A stretch of 21,312 nucleotides of DNA from positions 1-21,312 of the forward strand of contig JAKAMV010000061.1 of assembly GCA_021812735.1 (NCBI GenBank). The letters are read 5' to 3'. Positions within the stretch are counted from its first letter, which is position 1; each line of letters begins with the position of its first letter. The translations under genes and the position numbers were made by a program. The stretch is from Chloroflexota bacterium. GTDB taxonomy: Bacteria; Chloroflexota; Limnocylindria; Limnocylindrales; CSP1-4. The notes under the pieces are model-generated. The model was not told the DNA's origin. It did no database searches and saw only the letters and a list, made by a program, of their open reading frames with translations. Shown here piece by piece: positions 1 through 7,978 of this stretch.

Positions 1-327
1 ACGCCGATCGTGACCCAGAACGGCGACGAGGTGCTCCTCGGGGCCTCGTTCACGCTGCCGCAGGTCCGGCTCGACCGCGTCGCGTCCGACGGCTCCCTGC
101 GCGCCCCCTATGTGAACGGCACCGCCGCTGTTCTCGAGCCGTCCCGGTTGCCGGATGGCCAGCCCGCGTGGACGGCCGACGGGAGCTCCGGGCAGGACGA
201 TGTTCCGCTGATCATGACGCCGCCCAACAGGTCTGTGGGTGCACCTGCGAGCTGGGCCCAGCCGCTGCCGGCGGACACCGGGCAGGGCATCGCGGTCGAT
301 CTCACCTGGCGCTGCGCGAGGCCGTAG
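1..327 (+). CDS. C-terminal end of a hypothetical exported protein (5' partial)
   Basis: The frame is open from base 1 to a TAG at 325-327, so the start lies outside the window. The GTG at base 10 is merely the first possible start codon inside it. The visible 108 residues are rich in Pro, Gly, Ser and Asp, have no membrane segment, and end in a stretch with alternating hydrophobic residues (GIAVDLTWRC), which looks like beta-structure. I do not recognise a family. The stop is 9 bases before the next gene, whose Shine-Dalgarno sequence (AGGAG, 326-330) overlaps this stop codon, so the two are probably co-transcribed. The lipoprotein and membrane genes downstream suggest an envelope protein; that is inference from context only. 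Confidence 0.6.
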   Translation, partial: TPIVTQNGDEVLLGASFTLPQVRLDRVASDGSLRAPYVNGTAAVLEPSRLPDGQPAWTADGSSGQDDVPLIMTPPNRSVGAPASWAQPLPADTGQGIAVDLTWRCARP

Positions 328-336
328 GAGCCTGAG

Positions 337-912
337 ATGCGACGCTGGCCGCGGCGACTGGCGATCCTGCTTCTCGCGGCCTCACTCGCCGCGTGCAGCC
401 CGGGCGCGGCCCGGCCATCGGGTGGCCTGACCGAGGCCCAGGCGTTCGCCGCCGCACGCTCCGCATTCCCGGACGCGACCGGCGTCGTGAGCGGGCAGGT
501 CGGACAGATGCGCGACTTCGACACGAACCAGCAGGTCATGCCGGGCGACCAGTGGGTGTGGGCGGTCGTCGTCTCTGGCACGTTCCCGTTCAGCTGCCCA
601 GCGCCCGCACCCGACCTCACCCCAGCGCCATGCCCGCCGCCCGGTACGACGATGACGGTGGTCCTCGACTACGCGACCGGGAAGTTCCTCGAGGCGTTCG
701 GAACCGCCGGGGCCATCCCGTCTGGTCCGCCGAACGTCCCACAGTCGGCGTCGCCCGCGGTCGGCGCAGCAACCTCCGGGACGACGGGATCCTCGACCAC
801 CTCTTCGCCGGAGGTCGGCTGTCACGGTGGACTCACGACCGCGACCTGTGCCGGCGCCGAGTGGCGGGCGCGAGCCGCACTCGATCCGGCGACCAAGCAG
901 CCGCAGTCATGA
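337..912 (+). CDS. Lipoprotein with a possible PepSY-like domain
   Basis: A 191-aa protein. The N-terminus is Arg-rich, followed by a hydrophobic stretch and a lipobox LAAC with the lipidated Cys at residue 20, so it should be anchored on the outer face of the membrane. Residues 31-60 (LTEAQAFAAARSAFPDA...) followed by WVWAVVVSG and later VVLDYATGKFLEAFG resemble the helix-plus-strand layout of PepSY-type domains, where the protein ends in a strand followed by a D-x-x-TG turn; this is a resemblance, not a firm assignment. The C-terminal part is Ser/Thr/Gly-rich with two cysteines. The start is set by AGGAG at 326-330. The stop overlaps the next start as ATGA (909-912), implying translational coupling to the large membrane protein. 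Confidence 0.8.
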   Translation: MRRWPRRLAILLLAASLAACSPGAARPSGGLTEAQAFAAARSAFPDATGVVSGQVGQMRDFDTNQQVMPGDQWVWAVVVSGTFPFSCPAPAPDLTPAPCPPPGTTMTVVLDYATGKFLEAFGTAGAIPSGPPNVPQSASPAVGAATSGTTGSSTTSSPEVGCHGGLTTATCAGAEWRARAALDPATKQPQS

Positions 913-3900
913 GCCGCGTCGAGTTCGGGCGAGCGATGGGCGAGCCGCGGGACGCGCGCGTGCCGCCGATGGCACCCGAGTCGGCCGACGAAGCCCTCGT
1001 GACGGAGCTCGACGGATCGCCCCTCGAGGCCGAGCGTGTCTGGCCGCAGATGCCCTCAGGCCCGACGCTCCTCGTCGGTCTCCTCATCGTGCTCGACACC
1101 GCGGTGCGAGGCGCGGGCCTGATCGCTGTGCCCGGCTGGCAGCACGGGCTGTCGTGGTTGCTCGTGTCGGTGGTGGGCCTGTCGTGGCTCGGGGGCATCG
1201 GGCTGCTCGCGCTGCCTGCCGTTGTGCTGGCTTCGCGACCGACGCCGGCGCCCCATTCGGCGTCCCGTCGCCGCGTGCTGCTCGTGGCGGCCACCCTGCT
1301 CGCGACCGGTGAGGTCTGTGTGGCGCTTCAGCAGCTCTGGGTCGTGTCGCTGAACGTGCTGCCCGGCGCGTCAGCGTGGCTGGAGCTGCCGGCACGGGCA
1401 TCGACGCTGGTCACGTTCGTCTCGACCCTCGCCTTCGTCGTTGGCGTGGCCCTGGTCGGCGTCGCGTTGCGGAGTGCGGATCAGTCGCGCGCGGAGGCTC
1501 TTCCCGAGCGTCGCTCACGGCTGCTCGCCGCGTCGCTCGGCCTGCCGGCGCTCGTGGCGATCCTCGTCTACTTCGCCCTCGTGTTCGCCAATCCGTCGCG
1601 CGTTCCCGTCGACGCGCTGGCGTTCCTTCCCCAGGCGTTCCTGCCGGCTTCCGCGGCGTGGCTCGCCTGGGTCGGCCTGCACGGGCGATCGCGGTTCCCG
1701 GCCCGTCGCGTCGGCTGGACCGCCGCGGCGACCGCGGGCACGCTCTGGCTCGTCGTGGGCATCGGCAGCGACGTCGTGCTGTCGTTGGGCCTGGTCTTCT
1801 CGTCCGGATGGGCGCTGGCGTTCCTCGTCCCCCTCGTGCTGCAACTGCTCGGCGTCCTGGCCGTCGGCGCGCTCCTGCTGGCGGTGCGCCTCGGCGTCGC
1901 GGGTGAGTTCGGGGGAGAAAGACCCGCCGACGCTCCGCCCGTCGTGCGTGGGGACGACCCGTCCGCGCCCGGCAGGAGCGATGGCGAGCCCCCGTTGCCC
2001 CGACTCGTCCGCGCGTCGCGGCCGCCCGGACCTCCGGGACGCCGGCGCGGTCGCGGGATCGCCGCCGCGGGGGCGCTCGCGACGGTGCTCATCGCGCTCG
2101 TGGCGGCGAACGGGCTCGTCCCGAGCGGTGCGTCCCACGCGTCGCCGACGCCGCCGCATCCGGCGACGCCGCCTCCGCTGTCGCTGCTGGCGGTTCCACC
2201 CACAACTTCGGGCGAGCCGTCCGTCGTCCTCGACCACGCCGACTACGGGTTCGGTCCCGGCGGTGGCTGGTCGCCGGACGGGTCGGCCTACGCCGACGTC
2301 GCGCAGGTGTCGGCCACGGACACCGCGGTCCACGTGGTGTCGTCCGACGGACGCCGCCTGCTGACTCTCCCGGGCCAAGGGGTGGCCTGGGTCGACGGGT
2401 ACCACGTGGCGGTCGCGGGGCCGTACATCGGCGACAGCGGTGCGACCGAGGTACGTATCCACCCCGTGACTGCCTACGGACCTGCCGCCGCCAGCCCGCT
2501 CCTCACCCTCGGCCCGCCGGATGCGACCGTCCCCGGCAGATGGTCGAGCTGGATGCTCGGCAGCGGGAACGGCGCGGTGGCCCTGACGAAGTGGTCGCCG
2601 GACGCGCCGCCCGCCGTGTTCAGCGTCTGGACCGCCGACGGCGGGCTTCGCGGGCCCGCGAGCGGCTCACCCGCGTCGTGGTCGCCCTACGGCACCCGCC
2701 TGGCTGCCTGGCTGCCGCCTGCCAGCATCTCGGGGCGGACGGACGGCGGCGTGGTCCTGGCGGCCACGGGAAGCCCGACCCCCGGGATGGCGGCGCTGTA
2801 CGACGCCTGGCTGCGGATGATCGTCTCGTTCCCCGAGGTGACGCTCGACACGCGGTTCGGTCTGCGCTGGAGCCCCGACGGCGCGTGGCTGGTCGGCGAG
2901 CGCATCCCGACCGACACGACGGCGGGTGGCCCGGTGCTGCTGCCGGTCCCGAGGGGCACCGAGGGCATGCCGGACGACCGACGGATCGAACAGCTTCCGC
3001 CCGACGTCCGGGCACTCGGCTGGATCTCGGGCAGCGAGCTCCTCGTGGCTCGCGCAGGCATGCTCGCGACGTGGCAGACCACGCCCGCTCCGGGACGGCT
3101 GGTCGCCGCCGTGCCCTCCGGGACCGTCGCCCGCCAGGTCCCCGACGGCACGACGCTCATGCTCGCGTCGGGCCGGCCGATTGCCCGGGTCTCGTCGATC
3201 GGTGGCTCGACCGCCATGAGCCCGGCCGATGACGGGTCGATCAGCACGAGCGGGATCCTCGCGTACCACGCCCAGCCATCCGGGCCGGTCGGAGAGGAGC
3301 GCGCGATCCCGGTCGGGGCACTGCCGGAGGCGCCGCTCCCGCCCGTGCTCGGTGCGCCGGCGCCCGTCACCGGCTGCCGGCCGATGGACCCGGCCTCCGT
3401 GACCTCGGGGTTCGCCGTCGTCCTGTCCTCCGGCTCCGCCGTTTCGACGGGCATGCTCGATGGGCGTCATCTCGGGTCGATAGATATTCCCGCTGCCCCC
3501 TGGCGCCAGCCCTCGACCGACCCCCTCGACATCCCGGCGGCCGCCCAGCTCACGCTGCTCGCCCAGCCGCCCGACGGCGGCACGCCCTGGTGCATCGGGG
3601 GCGCGACCGTGACGGCCGCGGTGTTCTCGGCGGTGAACGCGCCACCCGACCAGCAGCACGACCTCGGCAGCATCTCCGAGCCGGCCGCGGGCCTGCTGCT
3701 GGCCGCGCTCCCCGAGGGCGACTGGGTCGTACGGGTCGACGTCTCGGCGCAGACGATCGACGGCTCGACGGCCGACGAGACGGCCTACTTCCGCGTCCGC
3801 GCGGGCCTCCCGCCGGCACCGACCCCGGTCCCGGCCGGACCCCCTGCCGTGGCCTGCGCCACCGACCCGGTCTCGCCGCCCGGCGTTTCGCTCGCTGTCG

Positions 3901-4673
3901 GATCGGACATGCAGGCCGGGGTCATCGGCGCGAGCACCTGGCGCGGCACCGCGGTCGACGTCGGGAGCGAGCCGCTGCCGAGTCCCACGGTGACGGTCGA
4001 CGCCTCGGCCGTACCGGACGTCCGCATCGCCGGCGACGCGTGCGCGCTCGCCTGGTCGGTCGGCTACGCCGCGATCCCTTCATCCGGCGGGCCGGTCCTT
4101 TACGACATCCTGGGTTCGCTGGCGGCGCAGGCGAACCCGACGCTCGATCCCTCGTTCGCGCGGCAGGACCGCATCCGGCTCGCGCCGATCCCGTGGGGCG
4201 ACTGGGTCGTACGGGCGGACCTCGCGTTCGCCGACGGGCAGGTCATCGCCTACTGGCGCGTGCACGTCCCCGGGCCCACGGATGGGGAGGCGCAGGCGGC
4301 GGCGCGGCAGGTCGCGGAACGCTTCGAGCGCGCGGTGTACGCGGACCACGATGCCGCCACCGCCTGGCCGCTCCTCGCACCGTTGTCGCAGCGTTCGGTC
4401 GGCGGCCGGACCGGCTGGACGCGGCTCGCCGCGCAGCTCGCCTCGGACGCCGGCTCGACGTGGTTCATCGGGAGCGTGGACCAAGGGACGGGCGGCATCA
4501 AGGCCGTGTTCGGCGCGCTCGCCGGCGACGTCCGCGCGACGGCCGACGTGCGCGAGGCGTTCGTGGTCAATGTCGACCATCGCCGCGCGTCCGACGGCGC
4601 GTCGACGTTCGAGCAGATCATCGTGGCGCCGCTCCTCGACGGGAGCGGCTGGCGCGTCTGGCTCGTGCGATGA
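909..4673 (+). CDS. Large polytopic membrane protein with propeller-like extracytoplasmic region and two C-terminal repeats
   Basis: A 1254-aa protein starting at the ATG that overlaps the previous stop (ATGA). The frame is open further upstream, but those codons only shadow the lipoprotein gene. About eight hydrophobic helices lie within residues 53-327, then a charged Pro/Arg loop, then one more helix near 381-400. The rest should be outside the cell. Residues about 435-900 carry PD40/TolB-like signatures (WSPDG near 454, WSPDA, SWSPYG, WSPDGAW), as in six- or seven-bladed propellers. Residues about 905-1110 hold two units of roughly 160 residues, each with a Cys pair and each ending in GDWVVR (937 and 1097). 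The last 130 residues begin with a long helix and may be NTF2-like; that is a guess. No enzyme motif is seen. Role: probably envelope sensing or scaffolding, by inference. Confidence 0.8.
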   Translation: MSRVEFGRAMGEPRDARVPPMAPESADEALVTELDGSPLEAERVWPQMPSGPTLLVGLLIVLDTAVRGAGLIAVPGWQHGLSWLLVSVVGLSWLGGIGLLALPAVVLASRPTPAPHSASRRRVLLVAATLLATGEVCVALQQLWVVSLNVLPGASAWLELPARASTLVTFVSTLAFVVGVALVGVALRSADQSRAEALPERRSRLLAASLGLPALVAILVYFALVFANPSRVPVDALAFLPQAFLPASAAWLAWVGLHGRSRFPARRVGWTAAATAGTLWLVVGIGSDVVLSLGLVFSSGWALAFLVPLVLQLLGVLAVGALLLAVRLGVAGEFGGERPADAPPVVRGDDPSAPGRSDGEPPLPRLVRASRPPGPPGRRRGRGIAAAGALATVLIALVAANGLVPSGASHASPTPPHPATPPPLSLLAVPPTTSGEPSVVLDHADYGFGPGGGWSPDGSAYADVAQVSATDTAVHVVSSDGRRLLTLPGQGVAWVDGYHVAVAGPYIGDSGATEVRIHPVTAYGPAAASPLLTLGPPDATVPGRWSSWMLGSGNGAVALTKWSPDAPPAVFSVWTADGGLRGPASGSPASWSPYGTRLAAWLPPASISGRTDGGVVLAATGSPTPGMAALYDAWLRMIVSFPEVTLDTRFGLRWSPDGAWLVGERIPTDTTAGGPVLLPVPRGTEGMPDDRRIEQLPPDVRALGWISGSELLVARAGMLATWQTTPAPGRLVAAVPSGTVARQVPDGTTLMLASGRPIARVSSIGGSTAMSPADDGSISTSGILAYHAQPSGPVGEERAIPVGALPEAPLPPVLGAPAPVTGCRPMDPASVTSGFAVVLSSGSAVSTGMLDGRHLGSIDIPAAPWRQPSTDPLDIPAAAQLTLLAQPPDGGTPWCIGGATVTAAVFSAVNAPPDQQHDLGSISEPAAGLLLAALPEGDWVVRVDVSAQTIDGSTADETAYFRVRAGLPPAPTPVPAGPPAVACATDPVSPPGVSLAVGSDMQAGVIGASTWRGTAVDVGSEPLPSPTVTVDASAVPDVRIAGDACALAWSVGYAAIPSSGGPVLYDILGSLAAQANPTLDPSFARQDRIRLAPIPWGDWVVRADLAFADGQVIAYWRVHVPGPTDGEAQAAARQVAERFERAVYADHDAATAWPLLAPLSQRSVGGRTGWTRLAAQLASDAGSTWFIGSVDQGTGGIKAVFGALAGDVRATADVREAFVVNVDHRRASDGASTFEQIIVAPLLDGSGWRVWLVR
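3716..3735 (+). repeat. 20-bp direct repeat, copy 1, inside the large membrane protein gene
   Basis: This stretch encodes the GDWVVR motif at residue 937 and is identical, base for base, to 4196-4215, 480 bases downstream. Synonymous positions match as well, including the infrequent GTA valine codon. Confidence 0.85.
4196..4215 (+). repeat. 20-bp direct repeat, copy 2, inside the large membrane protein gene
   Basis: The second copy, coding for GDWVVR at residue 1097. The 480-base spacing equals the length of the protein repeat unit (160 codons), so the repeat comes from duplication of a domain. Confidence 0.85.
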
Positions 4674-4683
4674 GAGGGGAGTG

Positions 4684-4788
4684 ATGGAGCGCGGCCGACG
4701 GCTTCGGGCCGGACACGCGCTGGCCCGCGCGTGGCGCGGCGCATGGCTGGGGGATTGCGGCCCCGAGGGCGATGGGAGGCTGACATGA
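4684..4788 (+). CDS. Possible 34-aa leader peptide coupled to the serpin gene
   Basis: A 34-codon ORF fills the gap between the large membrane protein (stop 4673) and the serpin start (4785). A purine-rich Shine-Dalgarno sequence (GAGGGGAG, 4674-4681) sits just before its ATG, and its TGA (4786-4788) overlaps the serpin ATG as ATGA, the junction type used elsewhere in this operon. The peptide is rich in Arg, Gly, Ala and Trp with one Cys, and no domain is recognisable. In favour: ribosome site, exact overlap, and a matching case at 7323-7412. Against: short length and high GC, which produces chance ORFs. The serpin also has its own site (GGGAGG, 4773-4778). Confidence 0.4.
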   Translation: MERGRRLRAGHALARAWRGAWLGDCGPEGDGRLT

Positions 4789-6377
4789 GGACAGGAGCGA
4801 AGCGCCGGGACGGAGATGGCCGCCCAACCCGTCTGGTCGCGCTGCTCGCGACGGCGCTCCTCACCGGATGCGGTGGCACGGGGCCGTCGCCGAGCCTGGG
4901 CTCCACACCGCCGGGCTCGACGCCGATGACACTACCGGAGGCCACGTCCAGCACACCATCGCTGGCTCCGACTCCTGCCGAAACGCCGGGCACGTCGCCG
5001 CTCGCCAGTCTCGCGCCGAGCGCCGCGCCGAGCACGAGTCAGGACGGGATGGCGATCTCCGCCGTTCCGCGCGCGTCGGCCGATCCGGCTCTGGCCAGGA
5101 CCGCGGCCTCGGCCGTCGACGCCTTCGGGCTCGCGCTCTACCGCCGACTCCTGGCCGAGCCGGATGTGGGGCTCGCCGCGAAGAACGCCGTCATCTCGCC
5201 GACCAGCATCGGCCTCGCGCTCGGCATGCCCCTGCCGGGAGCGAAGGGCGCCACCGCGACGCAGATGGACGCCGTCCTTGGGACGAGCGGGTGGAGCGTC
5301 CACGGCCCGGGGCTGAACGCGCTCGAGCAGGCGCTCGTCTCGCGCGATGCGTCGTGGACCGACGAGACGGGCGACCACGCCCTCGCCCTGCGCATCGCGA
5401 ACGCGGCGTACGGCCAGGCGGGCTGGACGATCGAACGGCCTTACCTCGACGCGATCAAGGCGGCCTTCGGGACCGGCCTTCGGCTAGCCGACTTCGCCGC
5501 CGACCCCGGCGCGGCGCGCGCGGCGATCAACGCCTGGGTGAACGGTCAGACGGCGGGTCGCATCCCGCAGCTCCTCTCGCCGACCGATATCACCGCGCTC
5601 ACCCGGCTCGTGCTCGTCAACGCGATGTACCTGAAGGCGGGCTGGGAGGCGCCCTTCTTCGAGCAGCAGACGGCGCCCGCGTCGTTCACGCGCCTCGACG
5701 GCTCGACCGTGCAGGTGCCGACGATGCACACGATGGGCGGCGAGGGCGGTGGCATGCGCCCCATCCCGTACACCTCGGGCACCGGCTGGCAGGCGGTCGA
5801 GCTGCGCTACCGTGGCGGGCCCGGGTTCGACGACGCGCCCCTCGCGATGACGCTCGTCCTGCCGGCCGACCTGGCGAGCTTCGAGCAGCACCTGACGGCG
5901 TCCCAGCTCGGGCGCATCACGACCGCGCTGGAGGCGCAGCGGGCGAGCTTCGAGGACTTCATCCCCTGTCCCTGGGCGAAGGCGGGCGACCACCCGAGCT
6001 GCTACCCGTACGCCCTCCGGCTCGACCTGCCACGCTTCTCGATCGAGACGCGCGCCGACCTGAAAGCCCCGCTGCAGGCCCTCGGCATGCCCCTCGCCTT
6101 CGATCAGGCGGGGGCCGACTTCAGCGGCATCCACGTGCCGCAGGGCGGCGCCGACCGCCTGTTCGTTTCGCAGGTCGTGCACCAGGCGAACATCGACGTC
6201 GACGAGCACGGGACCGAGGCGGCGGCGGCCACGGCGGTGATCGGCGGCACCGGCGGCGGCCCGGGCGCGGCGCGGGAGATCACGCTCCGGCTCGACCATC
6301 CGTTCCTGTTCTTCGTGCGGGACCTGGCGACCGGCGCCGTGCTGTTCATGGGCCGGGTGACTGATCCCTCGGCATGA
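4785..6377 (+). CDS. Serpin-family protease inhibitor, lipoprotein
   Basis: A 530-aa protein. The chosen ATG has GGGAGG 6 bases upstream and gives a signal sequence with lipobox LTGC (Cys29); residues 30-90 are a Pro/Ser/Thr linker, and the serpin fold runs from about 108 to 528. Signatures: NAVISPTSIGLAL (134-146), LVLVNAMYLKAGWEAPF (275-291), the reactive-loop hinge DEHGTEAAAAT (473-483) and HPFLFFVRDLATGAVLFMG (505-523). Small residues in the hinge (P14 Thr, P12-P9 Ala) are those of inhibitory serpins, which trap serine or cysteine proteases by loop insertion. Counting 17 residues from the hinge Glu gives Gly490 as P1, which is atypical, and the loop is about five residues longer than in alpha-1-antitrypsin; Arg497 is an alternative cleavage site. 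An insert with Cys395 and Cys406 may form a disulfide. It should act outside the membrane, perhaps against secreted proteases. Confidence 0.95.
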   Translation: MRTGAKRRDGDGRPTRLVALLATALLTGCGGTGPSPSLGSTPPGSTPMTLPEATSSTPSLAPTPAETPGTSPLASLAPSAAPSTSQDGMAISAVPRASADPALARTAASAVDAFGLALYRRLLAEPDVGLAAKNAVISPTSIGLALGMPLPGAKGATATQMDAVLGTSGWSVHGPGLNALEQALVSRDASWTDETGDHALALRIANAAYGQAGWTIERPYLDAIKAAFGTGLRLADFAADPGAARAAINAWVNGQTAGRIPQLLSPTDITALTRLVLVNAMYLKAGWEAPFFEQQTAPASFTRLDGSTVQVPTMHTMGGEGGGMRPIPYTSGTGWQAVELRYRGGPGFDDAPLAMTLVLPADLASFEQHLTASQLGRITTALEAQRASFEDFIPCPWAKAGDHPSCYPYALRLDLPRFSIETRADLKAPLQALGMPLAFDQAGADFSGIHVPQGGADRLFVSQVVHQANIDVDEHGTEAAAATAVIGGTGGGPGAAREITLRLDHPFLFFVRDLATGAVLFMGRVTDPSA

Positions 6378-7309
6378 GCGAGCGGCTGGTGCATGTCCCG
6401 CGGACAGGGCTGCACAGAAGGTGGCGGTCGGTGACGGTGTGGGTGCGAGTCGCGGTCGCGGTCTTCGTTGCGCTCGCGCTCGGAGCGTGCAGCGCATCGT
6501 CCGGTGCCTCGACTGGGCTCGGGGGAGGCGCACCCAGTCCGTCGGGACCAGCATCTCCCGTGGCGGCTTTCGCAGGCGGCGGATCGCCCGCGCCGTCGGC
6601 CACTTCCGCGCCATCCTTGCCGTCGGCTGGGGGCTGGCCGGTGTCGCCCGAGCCGCTCCCGAGCGCGATGTCGGGGACGCACGAGACGCTCACGTGCGGC
6701 GGCATGACGTTCCCGCGCTCGGCGCTCGGTGCGCCGACCGGCGCGCAGCACCGGGCCGGTCCCGAGTACGACGCGCTGCGAGCGGCCCTGGCGCAGTTCG
6801 CGGGGGAGTTTCCCGGCGGCGGGACGTGGCCCTGGCAGCTCGTCGCCGAGGATGCGACGGGAGCCACGTTCCTCGCCCGGACCGATGCCCTGGGCGCGCC
6901 GGGCTGGGTCTCGGTCGAGACGGCCCACGACGCGAACGGATGGCACATGCGCACGATCGGACAGTGCAACCTCGCCGTGCTGATCGCTCCCGGCCTCGGC
7001 CCGGCCCGCTGGGCGCTCGACCCTGCCTATCCGGCGCCCGGCCCCGCCTCGACCGAGCTCCACGTGCTCGTCTGGGAAGTGCAGTGCAGCGGCGGCAGCC
7101 CGCTCACCGGACGCATCGGACCGCCGGTCGTCGACTACGGCACGAGCACCGTCACGGTCACGCTCGGTGTTCGCCCGCTCGGTGGCGTCCAGACCTGCCC
7201 CGGGTCACACGGCACTCCGGCCATCGTCCGTCTCTCGGAGCCCCTGGGATCCCGGACGCTCCTCGATGGCGGCACCGTGCCGGCGGCCGTCCCGTCGCCC
7301 ATGTTCTGA
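6374..7309 (+). CDS. Hypothetical lipoprotein
   Basis: A 311-aa protein whose ATG overlaps the serpin stop as ATGA. A hydrophobic stretch (VAVAVFVALALGAC) ends in a lipobox LGAC near residue 37, followed by a Gly/Ser/Pro linker to about residue 95. A GTG at 6431 would give a shorter and more usual signal peptide. The mature part has several cysteines (in LTCGGMTF, IGQCNLAV, VQCSGG and QTCPG) that could form two disulfides, and ends without a membrane segment. I do not recognise a family. The overlap with the serpin gene suggests that the two are made in similar amounts, and both should sit on the outer face of the membrane. Confidence 0.75.
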   Translation: MSERLVHVPRTGLHRRWRSVTVWVRVAVAVFVALALGACSASSGASTGLGGGAPSPSGPASPVAAFAGGGSPAPSATSAPSLPSAGGWPVSPEPLPSAMSGTHETLTCGGMTFPRSALGAPTGAQHRAGPEYDALRAALAQFAGEFPGGGTWPWQLVAEDATGATFLARTDALGAPGWVSVETAHDANGWHMRTIGQCNLAVLIAPGLGPARWALDPAYPAPGPASTELHVLVWEVQCSGGSPLTGRIGPPVVDYGTSTVTVTLGVRPLGGVQTCPGSHGTPAIVRLSEPLGSRTLLDGGTVPAAVPSPMF

Positions 7310-7322
7310 CGGGAGGACACGC

Positions 7323-7412
7323 ATGAGGGCCGACACGGACGAGGGGTGCTTCGTCCGGACGCTGGCCGGGATTGAACACTCCGGCTTGGTCGTGCGTCTG
7401 GAAGAGACGTGA
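7323..7412 (+). CDS. Possible 29-aa leader peptide coupled to the ECF sigma factor gene
   Basis: A 29-codon ORF with a good Shine-Dalgarno sequence (GGGAGG, 7311-7316) 6 bases before its ATG. Its TGA (7410-7412) overlaps the GTG of the sigma factor gene (7409) as GTGA. The peptide is acidic to mixed in charge, has one Cys, and has no recognisable domain. It fills the whole gap between the lipoprotein stop (7309) and the sigma gene. If real, its translation would deliver ribosomes to a weak GTG start and so could set the amount of sigma factor made. It may still be a chance ORF. Confidence 0.45.
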   Translation: MRADTDEGCFVRTLAGIEHSGLVVRLEET

Positions 7413-7978
7413 TCGGGGAGCGGGGATTGGAGGGAGCAGACAGGGTGGGCGCGGCCGCGCGCGAGATCGCCGGTGGGCGCAGCGAGGCGTTCGGCCGCCT
7501 GACCGCGGCGCGCCTCGATCGCGCCTATCGCCTGGCCGCGATCCTGCTCGACGACCCGCTCGAGGCGCAGGACGCGGTGCACGATGCGACGATCCGGGCC
7601 TGGACCGCCTTCGATCGGCTGCGCGACCATGACTCGTTCGACGCCTGGTTCGACCGGATCCTCGTCAATGGCTGCCGCGACCGCTGGCGGCGCCGCCGGA
7701 TCCGGCCCATCACACTCCCGGACCTGCCCGAGCCTGCGATGGCCGACCCGCTGGGCGACTGCGCGGAGCGTGATGCCGTGCGCGGGGCGCTGGCGACCCT
7801 TGATCCAGAGCAGCGTCTCGTGCTCGTCCTGCACTACGTCGAGGGGCTCACCAGCGCCGAGATCTCCCGCCGTACTGGCACGCGGCACGGCACCGTGCGC
7901 TCCCGCCTGCACTACGCGGTACGAGCGCTGCGCGCGGCGTACGAGGCGGCCGAGCGTGACCCCGGAGGCCAGCCATGA
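7409..7978 (+). CDS. ECF-type RNA polymerase sigma factor
   Basis: A 189-aa protein of the sigma-70 family with only regions 2 and 4. Region 2 is at about 37-97 (AYRLAAILLDDPLEAQDAVHDATIRAW, then FDAWFDRILVNGCRDRWRRRR, the core-binding and -10 recognition helices). Region 4 is at about 124-178 (LDPEQRLVLVLHYVEGLTSAEISRRTG, then HGTVRSRLHYAVRALR, a helix-turn-helix for the -35 element). The GTG at 7409 overlaps the preceding short ORF; a GTG at 7445 behind GGAGGGAG is an alternative that trims 12 residues without touching region 2. The stop overlaps the next ATG as ATGA, so the sigma factor and its presumed membrane regulator are translationally coupled, as is usual for ECF sigma/anti-sigma pairs. 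Confidence 0.93.
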   Translation: MIGERGLEGADRVGAAAREIAGGRSEAFGRLTAARLDRAYRLAAILLDDPLEAQDAVHDATIRAWTAFDRLRDHDSFDAWFDRILVNGCRDRWRRRRIRPITLPDLPEPAMADPLGDCAERDAVRGALATLDPEQRLVLVLHYVEGLTSAEISRRTGTRHGTVRSRLHYAVRALRAAYEAAERDPGGQP

